A program made the translations under genes and the position numbers. Positions 1-5,839 of a DNA stretch of 7,494 nt are shown here, in pieces; position 1 is the stretch's first letter, and the number at the start of each line of letters is the position of its first letter. The stretch spans positions 1-7,494 of the forward strand of contig JANWZG010000178.1 in assembly GCA_025054735.1 (NCBI GenBank), read 5' to 3'. The notes under the pieces are model-generated. The model was not told the origin of the DNA. It saw only the letters and a program-made list of their open reading frames with translations, and searched no databases. The DNA comes from Cyanobacteriota bacterium (lineage in GTDB: Bacteria > Cyanobacteriota > Cyanobacteriia > SKYG9).

Positions 1-1307
1 TTTTGGTGGTGCCGGAACCAGTACAGCAACGACTGTTGATGGTGGAGCTTCCTCAAATTCACCAATGGATGCAAACGCCCAAACCGATTCACGTGGGCGA
101 TCGCTGGCCCCATCCTGACTTCTGTGGAGTACTCGTGACTACACCATCCGCATGGTTAGGTGATCGCCTAGGTACTCAAGACAAGTTTCCTACAGCAGTA
201 CCGGTTATTATTGACGGAGCCGACGATGTAGAGGCTTGGGTGCACCAGCAGCTTACCATTAGCCTCTGCCCATCGGATTGGAACCAGTTGATGTTAGCGT
301 TTCCTGATCAGGTTGAGCTAATCCGTGATACCCAAATTCAATTGACACGGGCAATTTATCAGCATCCTCCCAACCCCTACGATCAGTATCTATTAGATGC
401 TGCCGAGCAGGTTATCCTGCAATCTCTGGTTCAACAACTTATGCCCCAAACAGCACTGCCTCCCGCGTGGCAGGCAATTTCCCAACGTCTTAACACTGCT
501 GATACCTTGTTTTGGACGGCAGTACAGCGAGACTATGGGCTGTTTTCGATCTACAGCAGTGTTGTCGAGGTTGCATCTACCCTAGAACTAATCTGGACAC
601 AGCAGCCTGTGGTACTCATCGGCAGTGCTGTCGATTTAGATACAAATGCCACCTTATTTCGGCAGCGCCTAGGCTTACCGGATATGACTTGCCTCAAGTT
701 TGCCCCCGATCGCCACCAAGACCTGATTCATCTCTATCTACCAGATGGCATTCCCCTACCCAACACACCTCAATATCAGACAGCCCTAATTAAAGAAATT
801 CGCTACTTGCTCTACACCAGTGCTTCTACCTATTCCCTAACGGTTCTGATTGTGGATGATATGCCCCTAAAAAACCAGATAGGATCACTGTTAGCAGCAG
901 AATTTGGCTCTCGTGTGCAGGTCGAAAAGACTTGCTTGGACGATAACGGCATCCTAGTCACAGGTTGGGACTTTTGGAAGCACCACCAAGCCGTACTACC
1001 CTTGCCCAAGGTGATGGCGATCGCAACCCTACCCATCCCTTCCTTGGAGCATCCCCTAGTAGCAGGACGAGTCGCCTATTACAAGCGCCAGCGTCAAGAT
1101 TGGTTTCGGCTCTATCTGTTGCCAACGGCCCTCAGCGAACTTCAGCGGGCGATCGCTCCCCTGCGAGAAACTCAAGGTGTCGTCGCTCTCCTAGACAGCC
1201 GCGTTATCCACCGTAGCTATGGACAACACATTCTATCGGCTCTCAGTCCTTTAGCTCGCCACAGCTATCTCGATGAAACCCTGTTCACCCAGCCAGAAAT
1301 TAGCTAG
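1..1307 (+). CDS. DinG/XPD-like helicase-family protein, C-terminal part, probably catalytically degenerate
   Basis: The frame is open from the window edge, so the gene is 5'-truncated; the first possible start (TTG at 3) is probably internal. Residues are counted from that TTG (434 in total). The layout follows the DinG/XPD superfamily 2 helicases. A strand and Walker B-like segment at 63-77 contains IIDGADDVE where DinG has a DEAH box. VLIGSA (204-209) sits where the family has its SAT motif, and GWDFW (321-325) matches the SFWEG region. The C-terminus LQRAIAPLRETQGVVALLDS (380-399), followed by a YG at 406-407, matches the motif VI and 'GVV..LD.R....YG' end of DinG. The DEAH glutamate is replaced by Gly72, and the first arginine of motif VI appears as Ala385 while the second (Arg388) remains. 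DinG enzymes unwind DNA or R-loops using ATP; this copy may have lost that activity. The Walker A region is not visible. The family call rests on motif order and the C-terminal signature and is fairly firm; loss of activity is inferred. Confidence 0.72.
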   Translation, partial: LVVPEPVQQRLLMVELPQIHQWMQTPKPIHVGDRWPHPDFCGVLVTTPSAWLGDRLGTQDKFPTAVPVIIDGADDVEAWVHQQLTISLCPSDWNQLMLAFPDQVELIRDTQIQLTRAIYQHPPNPYDQYLLDAAEQVILQSLVQQLMPQTALPPAWQAISQRLNTADTLFWTAVQRDYGLFSIYSSVVEVASTLELIWTQQPVVLIGSAVDLDTNATLFRQRLGLPDMTCLKFAPDRHQDLIHLYLPDGIPLPNTPQYQTALIKEIRYLLYTSASTYSLTVLIVDDMPLKNQIGSLLAAEFGSRVQVEKTCLDDNGILVTGWDFWKHHQAVLPLPKVMAIATLPIPSLEHPLVAGRVAYYKRQRQDWFRLYLLPTALSELQRAIAPLRETQGVVALLDSRVIHRSYGQHILSALSPLARHSYLDETLFTQPEIS

Positions 1308-1479
1308 CCAAGGGTTGTCGCAACACTCAACAAAACCACACCCAGCCAGTTGATGAACACTCCAAACCTAGGGATTCACTTCAAATAATCCGGATAGGAA
1401 TAGGAATCTCTGAAAGCTTGATTACTATCAGCATCAACGATACAGCCCCGTCGAAATCTACAGTTCCCTAGTAACGACG
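1308..1479. other. Short intergenic spacer before the pentapeptide gene
   Basis: These 172 bases separate the helicase-like gene from the pentapeptide gene. They hold a perfect 6-bp tandem repeat (ATAGGA twice, 1394-1405). A TTGATT at 1418-1423 could be a -35 box, but only a poor -10 candidate (GATACA, 1439-1444) follows at a short 15-base spacing. There is no clear terminator hairpin with a T-tract. A promoter for the downstream gene probably lies here but cannot be fixed from sequence alone. Confidence 0.3.
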
Positions 1480-2400
1480 ATGTTTAACACCGCCGACATG
1501 GATACAGAGCGACTGCTGTGGAAATATGCAGCAGGACAACGGGACTTTCGCAAAATTGATCTCACCAGCACTGAATTGATTAATGCTGAATTACAGGGGA
1601 TTAACCTCAGTCGTGCCGATTTGAACTGGGTGAACCTCAGTGGTGCCGACTTGAGTGAAGCAACACTCATTCATGCCGACTTCAGCAACGCCAAACTGAT
1701 TGGGGCAAAACTAATAGAAGCTAACCTCACGAACGCTGATCTAAGCAACGCTGATTTGAGCTGGGTAAATTTAGATAAAGCAATTTTGACCCGCGCTAAC
1801 TTGGCAGGAGCAAACCTGAGCCAAGCCTATTTGGGCAGTGCCAAGCTGAGTGGTGCCAACCTGAGCGGAGCCAAACTGCAAGGCATTAACCTCACAGGGG
1901 CAAACCTAAGTCGGGCTAATTTGAGTGGCGCGATTCTTAGAACATCTGACCTCAGTGAGGCGAACCTCAGTAAAGCAGATTTAAGTGAGTGCAAACTCAA
2001 AAGTGCTAACCTCAGCGGTGCTATTCTCAAGGGCGCAAACTTTTCACAGGCAAATTTGCGGGGGGCCAACCTTAGTGGCGCAGTTCTTCGAGAAGTTGAT
2101 TCTAGCCAGTTGACGTTGATTGAGTTAAACCGACAGGCTATCTCTTTGCATGGTCAAACAGATTTGAGCTTAGCTGACCTGACTGGTGCAGATTTAACTG
2201 CAAGTAGTTTGCATGGGGCTGATCTGCGCTACGCACTGCTGTGTGGTGCTGACTTGACCGAAGTAACCTTGGAAGGTACCAATATGTGCGATGTCTATCT
2301 ATCAGCGGCTGATCTAAGAGGTGCGAATTTGCGCAATAGCGTTCTCAGTGGCATCGTAATGCGAGGCGCTACAATGCCTGATGGCACAGTTCGCAGCTAG
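1480..2400 (+). CDS. Pentapeptide-repeat protein, two repeat blocks
   Basis: This 306-residue protein is built almost entirely of A(D/N)LSX pentapeptides, which fold into a right-handed quadrilateral beta-helix. The non-repeat N-terminus (1-24) contains LLWKYAAGQRDF (residues 12-23), a leader common in cyanobacterial members. Repeat block 1 runs about 26-205. A stretch that breaks the five-residue register (about 206-226) follows, then block 2 (about 227-297). The C-terminal MPDGT (299-303) is a frequent ending in the family. There is no signal peptide or membrane segment, so a cytoplasmic location is likely. ATG 1480 is the first possible start after an in-frame stop at 1411, with no ATG, GTG or TTG between. 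ATG 1498 (MDTERLLWKY) is equally plausible and resembles family starts; neither has a clear Shine-Dalgarno. The molecular function is unknown. Some pentapeptide proteins mimic DNA to protect gyrase, but nothing here specifically points to that. Confidence 0.93.
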   Translation: MFNTADMDTERLLWKYAAGQRDFRKIDLTSTELINAELQGINLSRADLNWVNLSGADLSEATLIHADFSNAKLIGAKLIEANLTNADLSNADLSWVNLDKAILTRANLAGANLSQAYLGSAKLSGANLSGAKLQGINLTGANLSRANLSGAILRTSDLSEANLSKADLSECKLKSANLSGAILKGANFSQANLRGANLSGAVLREVDSSQLTLIELNRQAISLHGQTDLSLADLTGADLTASSLHGADLRYALLCGADLTEVTLEGTNMCDVYLSAADLRGANLRNSVLSGIVMRGATMPDGTVRS

Positions 2401-2463
2401 CCTCACCAAACAAGTGCTTCTTCTCCAGTCGACTTAAGTTGGAAATAATGCAACTCTAGAGCA

Positions 2464-2501
2464 GCTCTCATTGGTAAATCTATGAGCAGCGCCTAATGAG
2501 C
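2464..2501 (+). terminator. Weak candidate stem-loop after the pentapeptide gene
   Basis: GCTCTCATTGG (2464-2474) can pair imperfectly with CCTAATGAGC (2492-2501), leaving a 17-base loop, about 65 bases after the stop codon. A short TTTT (2511-2514) follows about ten bases later, not immediately after the stem, so this is not a canonical intrinsic terminator. Confidence 0.2.
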
Positions 2502-2584
2502 CAGCAAAGATTTTCCAAAAAAAATCATAATTACTGGCTACAACTTTGCAGTAACTTAATTCCTAAAACTATTTGATTTAATTC

Positions 2585-2597
2585 ACTGATTTTCAGT
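2585..2597. promoter_or_regulatory. ACTGA-TTT-TCAGT dyad with TTTCAG iterations
   Basis: A perfect inverted repeat has 5-bp arms (ACTGA / TCAGT) around TTT. The word TTTCAG inside it (2591) recurs at 2602 and 2626. This may be a regulator site, but the arms are short and the surroundings A/T-rich, so chance is possible. Confidence 0.25.
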
Positions 2598-2662
2598 AAT
2601 CTTTCAGGGGGTTACAAATAATACGTTTCAGGCTCCTGATTACCTCAAGTGGGTGAGAAGTA

Positions 2663-2681
2663 AGTTCAATTGAACTGGTTC
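2663..2681. promoter_or_regulatory. 14-bp perfect palindrome with an overlapping second dyad
   Basis: AGTTCAATTGAACT (2663-2676) is an exact 14-bp palindrome. Its right half-site GAAC is shared with a second dyad GAAC-TG-GTTC (2672-2681), giving three alternating half-sites (GTTC, GAAC, GTTC). This is the best operator-like sequence in the spacer, about 600 bases before bicA. The binding protein is unknown. Confidence 0.4.
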
Positions 2682-2851
2682 ATGGTCTGAAGTCATCTTT
2701 CTCCCGTTGTCCCCTGATTGCTCATAGCAACACACCCGTTTATTGGGGCATGGTTGCCATTGAGGCTCATGGTGAGAACTAGGGTCGTTCACAGTAACTG
2801 CCCTTTGGCTAGCTTGTCCGTAGCTATCGCCTAGGCTAAGGTGCTGACTAT

Positions 2852-2879
2852 TGCTGAGATAAGCTTGTTATCCATAGCA
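2852..2879. other. Interrupted hairpin in the bicA upstream region
   Basis: TGCT (2852-2855) pairs with AGCA (2876-2879), and GATAA (2858-2862) pairs with TTATC (2868-2872), with a small internal loop between the stems and a 5-base loop GCTTG. No T-tract follows, so it is not an obvious terminator. It could be leader RNA structure or a protein site. Confidence 0.25.
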
Positions 2880-2980
2880 GTTGATGGTCTTGAGTTCTAG
2901 AAAAGTGGTAGCAGACGGATTTGTGAGGCTGTGAGTATTTTAGCTATGAGCTGGTAATCAAAGCACCTACGTTCAAGGGG

Positions 2981-2995
2981 AAGTACTAGGTACTT
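2981..2995. promoter_or_regulatory. AAGTAC-TAG-GTACTT inverted repeat
   Basis: Perfect 6-bp arms flank a 3-base centre. A further GTAC follows at 2996-2999, so three GTAC words lie within 17 bases (2983, 2990, 2996). It is about 280 bases before the bicA start codon. It may be an operator; the regulator is unknown. Confidence 0.35.
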
Positions 2996-3017
2996 GTACT
3001 ACTCCAATGACGACTAC

Positions 3018-3049
3018 TCTGGATTCGGTCGTAATTAGCTAGATCCAGA
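3018..3049. other. 7-bp stem hairpin upstream of bicA
   Basis: TCTGGAT (3018-3024) and ATCCAGA (3043-3049) are exact reverse complements around an 18-base, A/T-rich loop. This may be a leader RNA stem or a dyad binding site. There is no following T-tract, so no terminator call. Confidence 0.3.
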
Positions 3050-3272
3050 TACTTTCCAACGATGGGTTCAGTTCCATTGATGGATAAGGGAGTCATTAAG
3101 AGCTAGGTAGTTCTCTATGTTAAGAAGTGCTCTGTATGTTCACGCCAGTTTGCTGGAGGCATCGGCAAAGCTAAGAGTTACCGCGAGCTAATGGTTGCTG
3201 AGGGAGTGGTTGCTGAAAAGATCTGTTGTTTGCCCGCTGTTTTTGTTTGACTAACCTTGTTGATTTACTCTT

Positions 3273-4943
3273 ATGGGAATTACCAATCACATCCGCTTTG
3301 ATAACTTGCGTGGTGACATTTTTGGTGGTGTCACTGCGGCGATCGTCTCCTTGCCATTAGCGCTTGCCTTCGGGGTGGCTTCTGGGGCCGGGCCAATTGC
3401 AGGGCTGTATGGGGCTGTTTGTGTAGGCTTCTTTGCAGCATTGTTCGGTGGCACCCCAACCCTAATTTCTGAGCCGACTGGGCCAATGACAGTGGTAATG
3501 ACGACGATCGTCGCTGGTCTTACCGCTAGCAATCCAGAAAATGGCTTAGCCATGGCATTTACTGTCGTCATGTTGGCAGGTTTATTTCAGATTATCTTCG
3601 GCATCTTTAAACTGGGCAAATATATCACCCTGATGCCCTACAGCGTCATCTCTGGCTTTATGTCTGGGATTGGCGTAATCCTCATCATTCTGCAAATTGC
3701 TCCCTTTCTGGGACAGGCTGCACCCAAGGGGGGTGTACTGGGCACAGTGACTGCCATTCCCCAACTGATCGCCAAGGCGAACCCACCCGAAGTGATCTTG
3801 GGGGGCATGACCTTGGCAATTATCTTCCTGATGCCCAAGCGCTTCAAGCAGATTGTGCCACCGCAGCTAGTTGCACTGATTGTAGGCACGATCGTCTCCC
3901 TAACCATCTTCGGGGCCGTGGATATTCGTCGAATTGGAGATTTAGGCGAGATTCCCGTTGGGTTACCTCAGTTTCGCCTACCTACCTTCTCCCCTGGTCA
4001 ACTCACCACCATGTTTGTGAATGGGGTCATGTTGGGGATGCTGGGGTGTATTGATACCCTCTTAACCGCTGTGATTGCTGATAGCCTCACCCGTACAGAG
4101 CACAATTCTGACAAGGAACTGATCGGTCAAGGCATTGGCAACATTGTGTCGGGGTTTTGTGGTGGGTTGCCCGGTGCTGGTGCTACCATGGGAACGGTGG
4201 TTAACATTCAAACTGGGGCAAAGACGGCAGTTTCTGGTTTGACGCGGGCATTGATTTTGTTAGTGGTGGTGTTGGGGGCGGCTCGCTTTACCCAGCCGAT
4301 TCCGATGGCAGTGCTGGCCGGCATTGCGCTTAAGGTAGGTATTGACATCCTAGACTGGAGTTTCCTGAAGCGGTCCCACAAGGTTTCGGTCAAGGGTTCG
4401 CTGATCATGTACGGGGTCTTACTGCTGACCGTATTTGTGGATTTGATTGTGGCCGTGGGCATTGGGGTCTTTGTTGCCAACATTCTGACGATCGAGCGTC
4501 TGAGCAGCCTGCAATCCAAGGAAATTAAGCTGATTACAGACACCGATGATGATGTGCCTCTCAACGATGAGGAGAAACAATTACTAGACAAGGCCCAGGG
4601 ACGGGTACTATTGTTCTATCTCAGTGGCCCCATGATTTTTGGCTTGTCGAAGGCGATCGCCCGCGAACACAACGCCATGCAGGATGCCGATGTCCTCGTG
4701 ATGGATCTAACCGACGTGCCTCTGCTGGGTGTGACCGCCTCCCTAGCCATTGAAAATGCCATTCGCGATGCCCACGACAAGGGCCTCCAGATATACATTG
4801 TTGGTGCTAGCAGCAAGATCCAAAACCGCCTGAGCCGCTTGGGACTGTTTGACCTGATCACGCAAGAGCATGTGCTGGAAAATCGCACAGAAGCCCTGCG
4901 GCAAGCAGTGGATTACGTCTGCAGCAAGCAAGTTGCTGTCTAG
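3273..4943 (+). CDS. bicA: BicA-type Na+-dependent bicarbonate transporter (SulP/SLC26 family)
   Basis: This 556-residue protein matches the SulP architecture: a membrane domain with many hydrophobic segments (about 12-405) and a C-terminal cytoplasmic STAS domain (about 440-550). It closely resembles Synechococcus PCC 7002 BicA as I recall it, including ALFGGTPTLISEPTGPMTVV (56-75), GMLGCID (255-261), ADSLTRTEHNS (269-279), GAGATMGTVVNIQ (301-313) and SGPMIFG (451-457). Residues corresponding to the reported Na+/HCO3- site are kept: Thr69, Asp261, Thr265, Ala304 and Thr305. The STAS domain has DLTDVPLLGVTAS (478-490). BicA is a low-affinity, high-flux plasma-membrane Na+/HCO3- symporter that feeds the carboxysome-based CO2-concentrating mechanism. 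The start is fixed because an in-frame TGA lies at 3261-3263; no clear Shine-Dalgarno is present. Other SulP proteins carry sulfate, but the closeness to BicA makes bicarbonate much more likely. The mrp operon follows on the same strand. Confidence 0.95.
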   Translation: MGITNHIRFDNLRGDIFGGVTAAIVSLPLALAFGVASGAGPIAGLYGAVCVGFFAALFGGTPTLISEPTGPMTVVMTTIVAGLTASNPENGLAMAFTVVMLAGLFQIIFGIFKLGKYITLMPYSVISGFMSGIGVILIILQIAPFLGQAAPKGGVLGTVTAIPQLIAKANPPEVILGGMTLAIIFLMPKRFKQIVPPQLVALIVGTIVSLTIFGAVDIRRIGDLGEIPVGLPQFRLPTFSPGQLTTMFVNGVMLGMLGCIDTLLTAVIADSLTRTEHNSDKELIGQGIGNIVSGFCGGLPGAGATMGTVVNIQTGAKTAVSGLTRALILLVVVLGAARFTQPIPMAVLAGIALKVGIDILDWSFLKRSHKVSVKGSLIMYGVLLLTVFVDLIVAVGIGVFVANILTIERLSSLQSKEIKLITDTDDDVPLNDEEKQLLDKAQGRVLLFYLSGPMIFGLSKAIAREHNAMQDADVLVMDLTDVPLLGVTASLAIENAIRDAHDKGLQIYIVGASSKIQNRLSRLGLFDLITQEHVLENRTEALRQAVDYVCSKQVAV

Positions 4944-4946
4944 TGC

Positions 4947-4968
4947 AGCTCACCATAAGCTCACCATA
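4947..4968. repeat. Perfect 11-bp tandem repeat, two copies
   Basis: AGCTCACCATA occurs at 4947-4957 and again at 4958-4968 with no mismatch, starting three bases after the bicA stop codon. The core CACCATA is related to the core of the 22-bp repeat downstream. Confidence 0.85.
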
Positions 4969-4988
4969 GGGTAATGTTGACTCCTGAG

Positions 4989-5032
4989 GTCGTGACCATA
5001 GGGATAAGTTGTCGTGACTATAAGGATAAGTT
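4989..5032. repeat. 22-bp tandem repeat, two copies
   Basis: Units 4989-5010 and 5011-5032 are identical at 20 of 22 positions; the differences fall at unit positions 9 (C/T) and 13 (G/A). Each begins GTCGTGAC and ends GGATAAGTT. It may be a paired binding site or the product of replication slippage. Confidence 0.85.
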
Positions 5033-5294
5033 TTAGTGTAGACTTTCAGTCCGCACTACAAGCTGATAGGCTTATAACAACGGTCAGATGCATTGGAACC
5101 TCATGACTCTTACAAGCTCGTGGTGCTGACCTTAAGTCGGCAGATTTGGAGACTGTTAGGTTATTCGTGGTTCTGGGGCAACGTCACAGCTTAATGTTGG
5201 GGTAATGCCATAGCTCGTAGCTAGTATTTTAGTGCCAGAGCACTGCCTACCAAGCTGATGTATATAGGTCAATACTCAGGCTACCCCTACCCTG

Positions 5295-5314
5295 ACCCTT
5301 CTACCAAGGAGGGT
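5295..5314 (+). other. Hairpin upstream of mrpC
   Basis: ACCCTTC (5295-5301) pairs with GGAGGGT (5308-5314), with one G-U pair and a 6-base loop. It is the most GC-rich stem in the spacer. No T-tract follows, so it is a poor intrinsic terminator; it could be mRNA leader structure. Confidence 0.3.
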
Positions 5315-5434
5315 TAAGAGGCTGGGATTCTGGCTTGGTTCCCCTTCGTCTTGCCACCTAGAAGAAGAGGCTAGGGGATGAGGGCTGACCGAGTTTCAGC
5401 AAGAGCCTGAGTAGTTACGTTTAGAGTTTTAGAG

Positions 5435-5450
5435 TTGACGAAGTAGTCAA
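5435..5450. promoter_or_regulatory. TTGAC-N6-GTCAA dyad before mrpC
   Basis: A perfect inverted repeat with 5-bp arms ends 29 bases before the mrpC ATG. TTGACG (5435-5440) also resembles a -35 box, but no -10-like hexamer sits at 16-18 bases, so it is better read as an operator or leader hairpin. Confidence 0.35.
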
Positions 5451-5479
5451 TTTCTATTGGTCTCGTTAGTTAATGCGAA

Positions 5480-5839
5480 ATGATGTTCATGCGAAGCGAC
5501 ACCGTGTTAGAAGCCTTTGCCCTTGCGACCATCTTGTGTGGGTTCTTTGGCATTCTTTTGAAGAAGAATTTGCTGATGAAAATCATCTCGATGGATGTGA
5601 TGAGTACTGGTGTCGTCGCTTACTATGTGGTGGTTGCAGCCCGGAATGGCATGTTTACACCGATCGCCTCCACATCGCCACAGGGGGCCTATGCGGATCC
5701 CGTACCCCAGGGTGTGATCTTGACCGCTATCGTGATTGGATTTTCCATCCAAGCCTTGATGCTAGTGGGCGTGATGAAACTATCACGAGACAACCCAACC
5801 CTGGATAGTCGTGATATTGAGCAGGATACCGCGCCATGA
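5480..5839 (+). CDS. mrpC: Mrp-type Na+/H+ antiporter subunit C (NuoK-like)
   Basis: This small membrane protein (119 residues) has three hydrophobic segments at about 9-27, 31-53 and 77-99 and a polar C-terminal tail. YADPVPQGVILTAIVIGFSI (71-90) is the signature of MrpC/MnhC; the Bacillus protein has a very similar YSDPLPQALILTAIVISF. KKNLLMKIISMDVM (28-41) corresponds to NuoK TM2. MrpC is homologous to complex I subunit NuoK and is an essential part of the Mrp membrane complex that exchanges Na+ for H+. An in-frame TAA at 5471-5473 limits the start to ATG 5480, 5483 or 5489; none has a clear ribosome site, and 5489 would remove only three residues. The stop overlaps the mrpD start by 4 bases (ATGA), implying translational coupling. 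It is the first gene of the operon here. Confidence 0.94.
   Translation: MMFMRSDTVLEAFALATILCGFFGILLKKNLLMKIISMDVMSTGVVAYYVVVAARNGMFTPIASTSPQGAYADPVPQGVILTAIVIGFSIQALMLVGVMKLSRDNPTLDSRDIEQDTAP

Larger units (their letters stand above)
2401..3272. other. Long non-coding spacer upstream of bicA
   Basis: These 872 bases contain no convincing gene: stops are frequent in all frames and no recognisable protein or tRNA is encoded. The first part (2464-2530) has an imperfect inverted repeat and A/T runs that could mark the end of the pentapeptide transcript. The middle and right parts hold several dyads, listed separately (2585-2597, 2663-2681, 2852-2879, 2981-2995, 3018-3049), and a 10-bp direct repeat TGGTTGCTGA at 3192-3201 and 3207-3216. 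The spacer presumably carries the bicA promoter and a long leader or operator region. I could not place a convincing -35/-10 pair. Confidence 0.6.
4944..5479. other. Spacer between bicA and the mrp operon
   Basis: These 536 bases contain no convincing gene. The bicA-proximal part is repetitive (tandem 11-bp and 22-bp repeats, listed separately). The word GGGTAATG occurs at 4969-4976 and 5200-5207, and TAATGTTG at 4972-4979 and 5192-5199, so parts of the spacer seem built from a few recurring words. TAGCT-CGT-AGCTA (5211-5223) is a small perfect dyad. TATATA (5261-5266) could be a -10 box without an evident -35. A GC-rich hairpin is at 5295-5314 and a TTGAC dyad at 5435-5450. The mrp promoter presumably lies here; bicA shows no canonical terminator. 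Confidence 0.6.

Noticed and set aside
1827..2069. Open frame on the - strand inside the pentapeptide gene
   Set aside because: It arises from the regular 15-base periodicity of the pentapeptide codons, and its product is low-complexity (LAPLRL-like) without any known feature.
2718..2834. TTG-initiated 38-codon open frame in the bicA upstream spacer
   Set aside because: No ribosome site, no recognisable protein, and a length expected by chance.
2981..2999. GTAC cluster considered as an NtcA site (GTA-N8-TAC)
   Set aside because: The spacing between GTA and TAC does not reach eight bases in the right arrangement.
3247..3276. TTGACT followed about 18 bases later by TTATGG as a bicA promoter
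   Set aside because: The -10 box would overlap the bicA start codon, so transcription would begin inside the gene, and no nearby downstream start codon fits the conserved N-terminus.
4208..4591. 127-codon frame on the - strand inside bicA
   Set aside because: It is a shadow of the bicA frame: Ser/Thr-rich, no family features, and bicA is strongly conserved there.
4947..5032. Tandem repeats considered as a CRISPR array
   Set aside because: The units are directly adjacent without unique spacers, only two copies of each exist, and no cas gene is present.
5473..5808. 111-codon + frame starting seven bases before mrpC
   Set aside because: It overlaps mrpC in another frame, its product is polar and Cys/His-rich with no family resemblance, while the mrpC frame has clear conserved motifs.
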